This document shows, piece after piece, positions 1 through 11,845 of a stretch of 64,000 nt of DNA (the stretch's first letter is position 1; each line of letters begins with the position of its first letter). The notes below the pieces were generated by a model that was given only the letters and a program-made list of their open reading frames with translations, was not told the DNA's origin and did not search any database. This stretch comes from Ctenosaura bakeri (lineage: Eukaryota; Chordata; Lepidosauria; Squamata; Iguanidae): NCBI GenBank assembly GCA_948474755.1, contig CAOLHI010001239.1, forward strand, positions 248,001 to 312,000. The letters run 5' to 3'. The position numbers and the translations under genes are program-made.

Positions 1-338
1 TTTACTTCTTTCGCTGCTTTCTTGGACCAAGGACTTCAGGAAGAGGTGCAGTATCACCCAAATTACAAATCCTCTAATGATACTTCTATCTAATTTCCAC
101 TCTTTGCCTTGAATGTGTGTGTGCATTGATGTGTGATAGTTATGTTCAATATAGTCATTTATTGGATCTTTTTGTGTGGTTTTTGGCTTGGCCTGACCCT
201 GTAAAAATTGGGTAAAAGATCTTGCTAGGTTACCCTGTCTCTCGTAGTGCTATTGCTTGTGCTCTGTTGAGTTTACCTTCCCCATCACTTGGAGCACATC
301 AAGGCATCCCTTGGGGACCCCCAAAATTTCAGGGTAAG
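1..338 (+). mobile_element. 3' part of an LTR, cut by the window edge
   Basis: About positions 110-338 align by eye with the last 250 bases of the LTR at 56153-57057. Shared landmarks include the tracts ggcttggcctgaccctgta (gcttagtctgaccccgta in the other copy), gtaaaaattgg, and ttggggacccccaaaatttc. The end here, agggtaaga, matches the 3' end gggtaaca of the complete copy. The 5' part lies outside the window. No internal retroviral genes follow, so it is probably a solo LTR. Confidence 0.65.
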
Positions 339-1328
339 AAACTCCAACTTACCAATCCTTGCCAGCATGGGAAATACTTAGGGATGATGACAGCTGTAGT
401 CCAACTACTCCTGGAGGGTGACAGGTTCCCCACCTCTTAGGAAAAGTTCATTCTTTTTGCTTGTCACCACCAATCCTAATGAGTCAACCTCCATCTTAAT
501 TTAGCAAGTATATCACTGAATAAAACAGTAATTTATCTCTTTTTCCCTTAACTGTTATAAAGAATACAAAGAGTAGTGGCTTGATAACTTACTTGTAAAC
601 ATGGTTGGATTCAACACAATTAAACACGTCCTCTCTCTCTATAGCTACATTCAGATCTTTTATCTATAAGGTGACTTTCTGTACTTTATCTCCCTCTCTC
701 TCTGTCTCTGTCTGTCTCTCTCATTATCTCTCACCCTCCCCTCACTCACTCTCCCTTTTATCTCATAAAAATTACCCATCCTCCTTCATCTTCTGAAATA
801 TGCTTAGCTGTATTTCACCTCACTCTCACAAAGAGATGGAAAGCTACTGTGATCTTGCAACAAGAAAAATATGAAAGGAAAAGTAAGAACTCCAAAGCTT
901 CTGGTTCCTTTATTTCTTCAGTAAATCAGCCTGATCATAAGATCTATCCTCAGGCAGTGAATCTGAGGGCAGCAAAGTTAGGGAAAAAATATGCAAATTC
1001 TGAGATCTAACCTGGCTCATTCTAGTCTCTGGTGATGAGCGAGCAGGCAAATTCCCAAGAGCACATGCCCTAGCATGGTGTCTTTCTCTCACATCCATGT
1101 CCTCAGGTGATAGCTATCAGCAAGCCCTGAATATCTGGATTAAGACATTAATTTCAAAATAAATTATGAAGGGCTGTTTGGATGGGCACAGCATTAGAAC
1201 CATTAAAAGTGTTGCTTCACCTCTAAATTAGTTGCACATAAGCATGTAGAGACACCAATACCTACAAATTAAGGTAGATGTCTGTATCAAACTTTCTGCC
1301 AGAACAGACTATAGAAAATGAATCCAAG
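339..1328. other. No gene recognised; pyrimidine-rich tract at 667-760
   Basis: Apart from a run of ctctct/tgtctct simple sequence at about 667-760, I see no gene or repeat that I can name. The short frames on both strands look like chance. Confidence 0.5.
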
Positions 1329-1530
1329 GGCCTTTCCACCCTACACTGTTATAGTGCTATAATGCCACTTTCAACATTCTGTGGAATTCTGGGGTTTGTA
1401 GTTTCCTGAGGCCAAAGGGCTGTCTGCCTGAGAATTCTACAGGCCCTTCCCTAAACCGCAAACCCCAGGATTCCATAGGATGTTGAAAAAGTGGAATAAT
1501 AGCACTATAACAGGATAGGGCAGAAAGGCC
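1329..1530. mobile_element. Palindromic MITE, family 1
   Basis: The left end ggcctttccaccctacactg is followed by ttatagtgctataatgcc and ccactttcaacatt. The right half repeats these in inverse: atgttgaaaaagtggaataa, tagcactataaca, cagaaaggcc. The centre holds gaattctggggtttgtagtt facing aaccgcaaaccccaggattc. The element is about 200 bp with no coding capacity. A target duplication is not clear at this copy. Confidence 0.8.
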
Positions 1531-2301
1531 CCAAAACTGCACATAAAGCTACTAATATAAACTACTGGGCAAGTGGCAGTTTTGGTGTTTACCAAATGTT
1601 TACCAAATCTGTAGAGCATTGAGCTGTTTAGAACTATGGACTAGACATGAAATGGGTTAGGACAGAGAACAGCAAGTACTGAAAGTACCAATGAGAGGAA
1701 AGAATAATTTGATGCATACTTGGTGAGAATATGCAAGTCTAAAATCCCAGTTCAAAAATTCTAAGTGGTGGAGGCATAACAATATTTTAAATGGATGGAT
1801 ATTATTACAACTGAAGTACACACGAAAAAATGCAGAGTGGTGCAGACTGAAATTTACAATGCTAGTTCTGTTCTTGAAAGTCACATTGGATAATATTAAT
1901 ACTAGAATATAAGCAACAAATACATCAAAAATGTGTGTAAAACTGAAAAAAAAAAGTTCCATACAATCAGTAGATGAATGGCTTTGATATTATGGCAGGC
2001 CATGTTATTGTGCAAAACTATTGCTTTGTCTCATATGTATTCTGGAAAAGTTAATGCTATGTGATTATAAGATGGCAGCCTCTTTATTTTTCACTGGGAC
2101 AGAAAGAAATAAATCTGACTTGTTTTTGTTTTTTGTTTTAGCCAAACTCCACTTGAATTCTATCAATAACTTTTCATGAGTTGAGTTGACCTGACTTGCT
2201 AATACCATTCCTGCCAACTGTCCCAAGTTTCATGGTAAAATGTTAGAGGGTAGGTAACACTCTTCTACGTCAGCTACTGAGTTCTGTGGTGGTGGAGCTA
2301 T

Positions 2302-2470
2302 GGCCATTTCCACACTACACTGTTATAGTGCTAATATTCCACTTTCAACACCCTGTGAAATTTCAAAGAGCTGAGAATTCTAAATGCCCCTCCTAAACTG
2401 CAAACCCCAGAGTTTCATAGGATGTTGAAAGTGGAATAATAGCACTATAACAGTGTAGTGAGGAAATGGC
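2302..2470. mobile_element. Palindromic MITE, family 1 (internally deleted)
   Basis: It starts ggccatttccacactacac and ends gtagtgaggaaatggc. The inverted arms ccactttcaacaccctgtg and aggatgttgaaagtgg are intact. The centre is about 30 bp shorter than in the other copies. The flanking triplets TAT and TAC would be a near-match 3-bp duplication. Confidence 0.8.
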
Positions 2471-2883
2471 TTACAATTGAAGAGTGCATGAGAAGCTCAG
2501 GTAGTGCAATATGTAGAAGCTTGTAAGATGCTAACCTATGTAGAATGGCAAGTCCATATCATCCCAAATCAGAAAGGGCTGCATTGGTTCTCAAATGTTT
2601 TAGGCCAAATTTAGTCAGTTTTGATTATTAATGACACAATGGCTATAACCTGGCTATCCGGGGTTATACACAAGACCACCCATCTTTCTATGTACTTATC
2701 TTGATATTGAGATATTTAGGAGAGGGTCTCTTGAGAACACTAGTATTTGTGAAGGCTCACATGAGCTTTTTTTGATGGACCTTCATTGACAGTCTCATGG
2801 AAATGAGCTTTTTTCCTCTGGTGCTTCCAGACTGAGAAATACAGAGTTATGATCAGTTCTAGTTCTTGCTGCTGTGAGGACAC

Positions 2884-3095
2884 TTTTTTTTTTTTTTTTT
2901 CAAATCTGGCCTTTTGACTTCTGTTGATGTTTACTGACTATTATGATGTTTTTACTGTTTTTTTCTAACAATTTTATTTTAATGGAGTTTATTTGTTTTT
3001 ACATTTTTGCAATGTTTGCTAATTGCCTGTGGCTCTACTCTGTAGTGGGAATGCAGGATAAACATGGAAATAACTAAATAAATAAAGCTATCTTG
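2884..3095 (+). repeat. Poly(T) followed by a LINE-like 3' tail (L2 type?)
   Basis: A run of about 17 T is followed by AT-rich sequence ending in ctgtagtgggaatgcagg and an aaataaataaa tail. This resembles L2-type LINE 3' ends of reptiles, but no coding part is present, so the family assignment is weak. Confidence 0.35.
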
Positions 3096-4070
3096 TTACC
3101 TCAAAACGTAGGTAGCATAAGGGCCACCCCATGATGCCAGTACCTCTATGTAAAAGTAAAGAATTAATTAGCTCAAAGAGGAGGTTTGCGAGAGGGGGGT
3201 AACTTAACAACACCTTTCCTACCAGTGTTTATGAGCACATACAGGAAAAGAACCAGCCAAAGATTAAAAAATAAGCTAAAAGTGTGTTTTTATTGGTAGG
3301 AATTCCCTCATGCATGCACACAAGATACACACATTTACACAAGAGCTAACTGAAAGAAAGGGAGGAAAGCAGATAGAGACTGTGAAGGATGTGGGCAATA
3401 TTTACCACGTCCAATGAGAAGCAGAGAAGCAGGTCAAAGTGACTCAGGTACTGGACCCAAGGGCAGTTCTCAGTTCAGGAATCAAACGGACAGAGTAACA
3501 CTCAGAAAGGCAAGAGACTGCACTGGGCATCCTGAAATCAGGGGTATTTGTACCCTGAAAATAGCCTGTGGCAGTGAAGGTTCCAGATACAAGACAAAGG
3601 GAACCTGTTGTGGACAATGGGTCTTTTGCCTGTTGATGTGCTTAGTACTTAATTGACAAAGACGTGATGGGTGTTCTAATAGCTGACTATTATGGGTGCT
3701 GTGAGGAAAGAGGAAGGAATCCAAATGTACAAGGGATGGATATCTATCAATCAGTGTCTTGATGGGCTTCTCACATATGGGTTCCTTGGAAAATTCCAGC
3801 TTCTATTTAAGCCTATCATCCACAGGAATGGTGTGTATTTGCCTGACAAATGACTTTTACCTGGAGGAAGTTTCAAGTTGACCTATCCTTCTCACGTTTA
3901 CAGTCAAATTCTTTCCATCACTCAGTTTGACCTCTCCGTCACCTCTCAGGCTTGAATTTGATATTAGTGCCAATTAAAGTGTGTTGCCAAATACATGTGA
4001 TGCCAATTAGGTATGGTGCCCATCCAAACCATAATGATACCAAGGACCCCCAAAGTGAGGCCTTACAATA
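3096..4070. other. No gene recognised
   Basis: Two overlapping 80-codon frames on opposite strands (3414-3656 and 3482-3724) have no recognisable domain. I can name nothing else in this stretch. Confidence 0.4.
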
Positions 4071-4074
4071 TCTT

Positions 4075-4445
4075 CTATTAGCATACTTTCCTACACTTCA
4101 CAGATGAAAACTGGGACATGTGTGCCCAAGTAACATCAGAGCATGGTCAAGATGGCAAAGTTTGAATGAGGAAGAACATACAAGTCAGGAGAGGCTGCAA
4201 CAGTTTGCTTTTGCCTGTGCTTACTAGGAAGGGCAAAACTCTACCCCTTTCTTCTCTTTCTCTTGCTGAGTGAATGGTGTGCAAACTACTTTTGCACTTT
4301 GAACTTAGTTTGCAGCTGTTGAAGTAAGATAAGGACAAAGGGGAGAAATGGGAGGCAGAGAGGTAAAGTGGGACAGTTTTTAAGCATTTGAAAAAGTGCG
4401 ATGGCAGAAGACTCACTGTGAGTATCCCTGCCAAATTAGGATAGT
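4075..4445. repeat. Unclassified dispersed repeat, copy 1
   Basis: This segment matches 62300-62650 in the same orientation. Shared blocks include gaggaagaaca(t/c)acaag, tttgcttttgcctg, acttttgc(a/c)ctttgaac and gacaaaggg(g)agaaa. I see no terminal inverted repeats, RT coding or tRNA-like boxes. The family is not one I can name. Confidence 0.6.
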
Positions 4446-6011
4446 TGTACAATATGCATTAGGTAAAAGGTTCATAAAAAAGCAACAATTCATTACTTAT
4501 TTGAATCATTTTATTAACTGCCTCAGATAAGAAGCTTTGCTTGTCGGCTCCCCCCCCCTCATATATTGCAACAGTATTGCACACTTTGGTTTAGACAGGG
4601 TAAGGACAGCACTTGTTATTCCACTCTAGACACAAAATATTGCTAAGGAATCTGAGGGCATATCCATTCCCCTCACTTTTGTACATAAATTATGATATTT
4701 TGTATTTTGCAAATTGTTGTAATTGAATGATATTTTATTTAAAAATTGCTGAAAATAGGAAGGATAATCAGCTCACTTTGACCAAAAAATTCCAGCTGGG
4801 TTTTATTCATATGCAAGAAATTGTCTTTCATCTCTCTTCCCTTCCTCTAATTTTCTTTATCTTCTTTTCTTAACTGATGATATTCAGGGTGTGGGAGTAG
4901 CAGCAGAGGACAGGGAATTGATTTATTCATTGAATGTTGTCTTATGCTTGCTACATATTATCATTAAATATCATAAATTTAAACAATGAAGTAGAGTCAA
5001 AGCCAAAACAGAATCAGATGTTGAAAATATTACTGCGTTATTTATTGATACCAGGTTAAATTTAAATAATATTATAATTATTTTGCATACAGTGAAGAGT
5101 ATGGTATCTTTGAAGTGGAACATGAAAACCTTTTTTTTTTTCAGACTTGTTAATTGGCTTTTCTATGGACAGAGACCCATTTGGAGAACACCTTAAGGTC
5201 ATAAAAAGAAGAAATGGGCATTATTCTCAACAAAGTTTATTTAAAAGTAGGTCACTTTTCAATAATCCACAGCTGAAAGCTAATGTTTCCAGTGGCTGTG
5301 TCTTTTTGAATTTAAAAGTCTGTTTCCTGACTCAATAAGTGTAAATTAAGGAAGACACACTGGCAGGAGATGACAGATTAGTCATGCTTCTTTATTTAGT
5401 GTGAAATGCCAATAAAAATGCATGTTTGCAATGGAGGAAAATTAAACTTTGGGTAGCTATGTTGCCTGGCTGACTAGCTTGTGTCACAGTGACCTCTGCC
5501 TGTCCTTGTCTGCTGTTGAATTGTTTATGGTCAATTGATTCAGAAACAAGGAGGGCAATCACCTTTTTACCAGACTGTTCCTAGCAGTTATCTTCAGTGT
5601 GCTCACTGACATTTAGTGCTGGAGTTTGTCTATATAGAAGCTGCTGTCTAGTAGGTGTTAAAGTAAGGGGAAGATAGGAATGTTAGCAACTGGATGAAAG
5701 TCCATATGTGTCCTTGTCCTAAATATATTTGAATGTAGTATGTAATTTTGGTGAGATGGCCTTTTGGAAGTCACTTTCAAAGAAAGATTCATTCATTTAA
5801 TCCTAACTGTGTGTGTAATAGCTGTGGTGATAGAAAGATATGGCATTCAGAATGGCATGGATTCTGTATAGGAAGAAAGATATTGGCTGGCATCCTGTCA
5901 GTGACAAATACAGGCCATTAACTCCACTTTACACTTGTGTATTACTGTTTGTTTGTTTTTAATTGAAGAAATTGATATTGTCTTCCATGTTCCACAGTGA
6001 CCAACGTGCCT
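4446..6011. other. No gene recognised
   Basis: AT-rich sequence with short chance frames. A pyrimidine tract ending in cag at 5129-5144 looks like a splice acceptor, but the 63-codon frame after it has no recognisable content. Confidence 0.4.
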
Positions 6012-6240
6012 TCTTGTGCCAGGGAGCCCTGGTGGTACAGTGGTTAAAAGCTGGTACTACAGCCACAAAGTTGTGAGTTCGATCCTGCAGGGCTCCAGGT
6101 TGACTCAGCCTTCCATCCTTCCGCAGATCAGTAAAATGAGTACCCAGCTTGTTGGGGGCAATTAGCTGATACATTGTAAACCGCTTAGAGAGCACATAGC
6201 TGATAAGAGGTATAGAAATACACATGCTATTGCTATTGCT
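6012..6240 (+). mobile_element. tRNA-derived SINE
   Basis: The head has an A-box-like tggtggtacagtggtta and a B-box-like gagttcgatcc near 6075-6085, the layout of an internal Pol III promoter. The body (gtaaaatgagtacccagctt, ttgtaaaccgcttagagag) is followed by a ctattgctattgct tail. It is too long and diverged to be a tRNA gene. I recognise it as a squamate-type SINE but cannot give a subfamily. Confidence 0.8.
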
Positions 6241-8156
6241 TCCTCAGATTCACTGTTCAGTATCTGATATCAACCCATGGCCATTCTTGGCTGGTGCAAA
6301 CCATAGGGTTGTGGTTAATCACCTAAGTGTCCGTAGCTAGATGCAGAATGCTACATTATCAGCTGAGACCTCTAGAGGACTCCACCAAATCTCATTGGAT
6401 GCTATCCTCAGTTTGATTCTGGCTATGGAGACATAGCCAGATGTTTCTCCAGTCTCCCCACTCTCTATGTTAAAGCAATGGGAGGGGGCTGCAGTGGCTA
6501 AAGAGTGAGTCCAGAAGTGTTGACAGGAGATACGCAGTGTAGCTTTGTCTGCTAAACTATATTACAATGTGTAATATAGGATCACAGCTACAGTCTTCCT
6601 CAGACCAAGAAAAAATATTGTTCAAGCTAATGTATGAGAGATGTATGAAGTGGTTCTGCAGGCTAGACTTTATCTGATTTCTCAGCTCTTAATTATTTAG
6701 GGTTGATTCAGATATCTGTCCATAGAAGGGAGCAGGTCTCCCACTCACCAGTTCTCAAACCAACTTCAATACTGCCCCCCTCCCCAGGTTCAGGAGGGCT
6801 GCTGCACAGAGTGGACTATGGCAAGGGAGAAAGGCTGTGGGAGAAGGGAGGCACCATTTGCTGCACCCATAGAAGGTGACTGTACCTGATTTTCTCCAAA
6901 CTGTCACTCCATTCTACAGGTCCCTCGGTGTTTGGTAGGGGTGTCCATGGCTGGCAGAGAGAGAAAGATTGGGGAAATTCTGTCCAGTTCTGTGAGTTCG
7001 ATGTCTAGATCCATGCCTGGATCCAGCCCTCAGTGCTAGAGTTACAAAGTAGATCTTCAGTGCGTAGTTATAGCTGTGACTGTCATGGCTCCCATCTTAT
7101 GAAATCCTTGGACGTGTAGTTTGGTGAGATACTTAGAATTAACTACTTAAGAGCTCCAGCCTAGTCTACCGAACAGGGATGTGCATCCTTAACTATTTGA
7201 ACCTTGCAGGAAGTTTTCTTCACAGATTCTCCCTGTATTTAAAAAAACCTCTAAATTATTCCAGAGATATTTTCTGCAGAGAAGTATTTCTTGATCTGTT
7301 TTATTTAGGGAGCACAGTGCTCAGCCTGGCTAGGAAGGAAGAAGAATGACTGCCTGCCATGTTCACAACAGGTGAACCTCAAAATGTTTGCTACACAGCA
7401 GTCTCACCAAAGGCTGGGAGTCTGTTTGCTGCAAATGTGAATGATATGGCACCTGTTCTGCATCCTCTCAGGTAAGGTGATTCAGTGAACTCCCACAGTG
7501 TACTTCTTAACTCATTATGCCTGCTTGCCATCACAAAATTTGCTAGGTTTTCTTGGGGGGTTCCTATGAGATCTGAGATGTCATGGAAGCCCAGAGATCT
7601 TGGGACAGGAAGGCCTGCTGCATGTGTTCTCAATCAGTCTTGTACTGTCTGGCTAGCATAAAAGTTGTCTTGGACTGTAGGGGTCAATAGCCAGTACTTA
7701 ATAAAATAGTGCGAATTACAGGTGCAGACTCCCAAAAGTCCCATCCCTCCATTATTCTTCCCAAGAGGAGGTTCCCAGCTGTTAGCAACTCCATTTTTCA
7801 CTTGAGAAACAAATAACTGAGAACATTCTTTCCATTACTACCCCAGAATTATAGCACTACTAGAATTTGCTAGTAGGGAATTTAAGTCCTTCATCCAATT
7901 ACAAATCTCAGGATTCTGTAAGACTGGGCTATGACAGTTAAAGTGGTATTTGACTACTTAGAAGAACAAAATGTTAGAGGTCGGAACCTGTTACATGAAC
8001 ATTCTGTTCGTCACGTTTGAATTGAGATAGTTCCTTCACTTCACAGAAATGACAAACATGACAGAACATGCCTGTGTGAGCCACCATTACAGCCTACATC
8101 TAAACATGGGCTTCTAAGCAGAGTTTCAGCACTTGCACTAGATCCAGCTCAACACT
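6241..8156. other. No gene; two hAT-like MITE fragments
   Basis: Positions 7065-7150 (gtgactgtcatggctccc, gtgtagtttggtgagatac) and 7845-7957 (caaatctcaggattctgta, gacagttaaagtggta) resemble the two halves of the MITE family seen complete at 44139-44374. They may be one element split by about 700 bp or two separate fragments. I see nothing nameable in the rest. Confidence 0.4.
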
Positions 8157-8334
8157 GGTCATTTCTGCACTAGCCTGTTATAGCGTGATGATTCCACTTT
8201 CAAACCCCTGGAATCCTGGGGTTTGCAGTTTCAGGAGGGGCTGGCTGGCCCCTCCTGAAACTGCAAACCCCAGGATTCTGGAGGATGTTGAAAGTGGAAT
8301 CATTGCGCTATAACAGGCTAGTGCAGAAATGGCC
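8157..8334. mobile_element. Near-perfect hairpin MITE, family 1
   Basis: The two halves are almost exact reverse complements. Arm ggggtttgcagtttcagg (8218-8235) faces cctgaaactgcaaacccc (8254-8271) across a short turn, and the outer ends are ggtcatttctgcac and gtgcagaaatggcc. It is flanked by act on both sides, which fits a 3-bp target duplication. There is no coding sequence. Confidence 0.88.
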
Positions 8335-8389
8335 ACTGATGTAGAAGCATATGAAAAGCCTTCCTTCCATCCCAGCTGTGGCCTCAGAT

Positions 8390-8525
8390 GGAGAGAAGAG
8401 GCAGTATCTTAATTAGATCATAAGCCTGAGGGCAGGAAACTGTTTTGTTGTTCTTTTACTTGTAAAGTACCGTAACAGTGATTGTGCTGAATCATAAATA
8501 AATAAATAAATAATAATAAATTCTT
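8390..8525 (+). repeat. LINE/SINE tail with (AAAT)n
   Basis: The string ctgagggcaggaaactgt, then a T-rich stretch, then cataaataaataaataa resembles the 3' tail of L2- or MIR-like elements. Only the tail is present. Confidence 0.35.
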
Positions 8526-9147
8526 CATGAAAATTAACACTGGGTACATTAACCCTTGGCAAAAATGACTGAAAGAGGCCTGAATCCTTTTGTTAATCCC
8601 AACTACGGTAGACTCATTGAATCAGTGAAATGTATGTAACTGTTGACTTACAACATTATCATTCATTCAATGGATCTTTTCTAGCTGGGATTAACAATAG
8701 GATTTACGTCTTATTTTTATGCTTTCTAAGAGACACACTTTCCAAGGCTTTTGTTCAGTTCAGTTTGGATGTTAGCAAGGCATGTTAGAAAACACAGTTG
8801 TTGTTGTTTTTTTTCCCTGTAGGTTCAGAAAATAGGCTCCCACCTATCATCAGAAAGGTTCACAATCCTCGAAAGCTTGGGCCCCCATACATTTCCCCTT
8901 ACCTCCTTCTTATCACTTACCCAATAATGGCAGATGAGAGCTTGAAGTAGTCGATGCAATAACCACATTTCCCACAGTCCTCCTGGCTTTTTGCCCTAAC
9001 ATGCTGCCACCCTGTGTGAGAGGGGAAAGAAAAAGAGAAAGGGAAAGCTTTGAAAGGAGCATGAGGGGAATGGAGAAGTATTTTGTGGTTACTGGCTTGC
9101 ATGGTATTTGGAGAGAATGAGTATGTACTCATGCCACACAATTACAA

Positions 9148-9275
9148 AACGAACACCGCTTTAACTTTCATGGCTCCATTCTATGGAATCGCAGAAACTG
9201 TAGTTTAGTAGAGAGCTTGTAATGATCTGCTAGAGATCTCCAGTGTTCACAATGGCCTCAGAAATTCAACTCTCA
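9148..9275. mobile_element. Fragment of hAT-like MITE
   Basis: The string ctttaactttcatggctcc followed by tctatggaatcgcagaaa and ctgtagtttagta matches the left half of the family seen at 44139-44374 and 47131-47315. The right half is missing or degraded. Confidence 0.5.
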
Positions 9276-9408
9276 GTTGAAGTAGGCCTGTAACGGGCTC
9301 TGGCCCCAGCTCCTGCTTTTAAGTGGGATAGAGGACCCCCAAATTCTATCCATTGCCACCAGCAGTAATTCACTCCACATGACTCAGTAATCTAGTGGAA
9401 GTTATTGA

Positions 9409-10350
9409 GGGTTTTTTTTAAAAAAAAAAATTATTAAAAGAAAACATAAAATTCTTGAAAGACAACACATACATAGATACCTATACAAACAATTCACACA
9501 TAGGAATTCAAACAATTCATAGGAAGATCTCTAAAGACGAAGCCTAAGTATAATAAATACAATCATAATAATAATATATATAATATATAACATGATTTAA
9601 CATATCTTAGGATATACCTACACACCTACTTACTTCCTCACTTCAATTCCAGTCGTTCCTCTTCCTCTGTGGCTTCCTGACGAGGGCCATTTCCACATTA
9701 GAGTGTTATGGTGCTATTATTCCATTTTCAACATTCGGTGGAATTCTGGGGTTTGTAGTTTACTGAGGCCAAAGAGCTCTCCGGCTGAGAATTCTAAATG
9801 CCCCTCCCTCAACTGCAAACTCCAGGATTCCATAGGATGTTGAAAGTGGAATAATAATGCTATAACACTCTAGTGTGGAAACGGCCTAGGTTGTCCTTAA
9901 GATAACAAATTGGCTAGATAGATGAGGATCCATTTCTTTTCTTTAAATACATTAGAGCTCTACTGATATTACCTTTTATATAGCATTGAATCTTAACATT
10001 ATTACTGTATAGCAATGGTTTTATATTACAGAAAGTTAACATAAACTGAATAAACTTCATACCTCTCTTCATATCTCTCTCTTCAATCTACAAAGTTCAC
10101 TACCATCAAGTCTCCCCACTTGCTTTTAAAAAATTGTATAAGAGGGTCCCATTTTTTAACAAACTTTCCAAGAGACATCCCTCCTATTAATGTCGTCATC
10201 TTATCCATAATTGCCATATCATATAGTTTTAATTCCCAGTCTTCTATATTTGATATATCTGATTTTTTCCAATTGTTAGCATAGTTAATCCTTGCAGAGG
10301 CAGTCAGATAAAATAGGATTTCATCATGTTGTGTCCCCCCCCAATTCATC
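9409..10350 (-). mobile_element. 5'-truncated L1 LINE, ORF2 C-terminus
   Basis: On the minus strand the frame at 10349-10083 reads like the C-terminal end of L1 ORF2 from reptiles, with blocks such as SARINYANNWKK, IEDWELKLYDMAIMDKMT and KFVKKWDPLIQFF. AT-rich 3' UTR follows and ends in the T/A tract at 9409-9430, which I take as the poly(A) end. The endonuclease and RT catalytic parts are absent, so this is a dead, truncated copy. A family-1 MITE is inserted in its 3' UTR at 9685-9886. Confidence 0.7.
9685..9886. mobile_element. Palindromic MITE, family 1
   Basis: It starts ggccatttccacattagagt and ends actctagtgtggaaacggcc. Inner arms ccattttcaacattcggtgg and ggatgttgaaagtggaataa are present. 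It lies inside the L1 3' UTR and is therefore younger than that L1. Flanking triplets GAG and TAG match at two of three positions. Confidence 0.85.
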
Positions 10351-10567
10351 TTCTAGCATTCCCAGTAGATACATTTGTGATGACATGTGAAATTGTATTG
10401 CCATTACTGAGGGATTTAACTTGAACTTTTGCATCCTCTTACTCTGCAGGGATTTCCTTCCACCTCCCATAGGAGATGAGAATCCTGTCTGCCTACCTGT
10501 GTATGCACTGAAAAGAGGCACATGAAGACAATGTGGAAAGGAGGAGAAATTTCAAGGAAAGCTTTCA

Positions 10568-11142
10568 TTCTAAGCAAGCAATCTCACGTTAGCAGAAAGG
10601 TGTCTCGTACATGAAGGCACTTCCCTTCATGCGTAACTTAGGAATCGTTAGAAAGTTACAATAACAGCCTAGTCATATTTAGCTGAGGTTAGAAGAAACA
10701 AGGCCAAACATGACTTGCTGAACATTCCTATTCTACTCATGATGCAGATGGTGTTCTGGGTCTTGGATGTTCATGGGAATCTGAAAGTCTGGACCCCTTT
10801 GCCTAGCCTACAACCAAGCTTCCCTAGGGATGGTGAGGCAGGCAGCATCTCCCATCCTTCACTATCAGTCTCAAAATTCTCTTCAAACTCCAAAGATCAT
10901 TCAGTCAGTTTCTCTTGTGCTTTGTGGCACCTTGTTCTATAACACCTTATCTTGGAAGCATCCTGAATCTTTCATACTTCTGCCTAAACTGGTCATCTTC
11001 ACTGGACAGTTGTACCTCATTATTTGCTCCTTTTTGATGCTGACCCCCAATAAATGTATCCACAATAGCCCTTTGTTTACCTGGAGGCAAATCTATATGC
11101 CTTAGGTGTGTTGCCCAGACAATAGGACAGCCCATTATTGCA
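10568..11142 (+). mobile_element. LTR-like repeat, copy 1 (empty-site copy)
   Basis: It aligns with 16230-17130 over ctaagcaagcaatct, gtacatgaaggcac, caagcttccctagg, cccaataaatgta and gtgttgcccagac. The AATAAA near the 3' end and the end in CA fit an LTR, but I see no flanking retroviral genes. At 10718-10740 this copy carries the uninterrupted site that holds a MITE in copy 2. Confidence 0.55.
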
Positions 11143-11777
11143 GGGCCTCTAGACCCTGCAGCACAAATATCCAAACCTGGCTATGAAGAGACCTTTCCTG
11201 GCATTTCTGAAGTTTTAAAACTGTCATTTGAAAGAAAAAAAAATGCTTGAAGAAACCAGAGGATTATTCTTCTTGTCAGGAAATATCTTTGTATTAACAT
11301 CTCAACCCACGTCTTTGGGGCTGAGTACTAGTACTGAAAATAGGGTCTAGAGATAAGCTTTTCTGAAGCCTGATCTGAATTTCAACTCCCTTTTAAGAAT
11401 ATCGGGGGGGGGATCACTAAGACATTCTTGAGTTTTATGCTATCACCATAACAGGTAACAGTTCCCACACTTATACTTCTGCATTTGGTTTCATTTTGCT
11501 ATACATGTAATGCTTGAAATTTGTGTGATTACTTTCACTTCAGCCATCTAAAACAATGAAAAATTAAAATATTTTTGCTGTTTCAGCTGAAAATGTAGTT
11601 TTCTTTCCCTCTTTCTTTCTCAGTTCAAAGTTTAGATTTTCCCCATCCTTCCTCATGAAATGTCACAATGTTTGGATACAGTTTACAACTCTGAAAAGAA
11701 ACTAGTTATCGCATACTGCATTTTTTCCAGAACCAACATTGCTTTGTCCATAGACTTCTACATTTTTAAAATCCCTG

Positions 11778-11845
11778 GTATAGTGTAGTATAGTGTATTA
11801 TAGTGTATTATAGTATAGTATAGTATATGTAGTATAGTATAGTAA
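11778..11845. repeat. Simple repeat (tatag/gtata)n
   Basis: Imperfect tandem pentamers of the type gtata/gtatt cover about 65 bp. Confidence 0.85.

Noticed and set aside
5129..5338. Exon after a pyrimidine tract ending in cag
   Set aside because: The 63-codon frame has no recognisable content, no convincing donor site and no neighbouring exon.
6012..6240. tRNA gene at the A/B-box pair
   Set aside because: The head does not fold into a tRNA cloverleaf by eye, and it continues into a SINE body and repeat tail.
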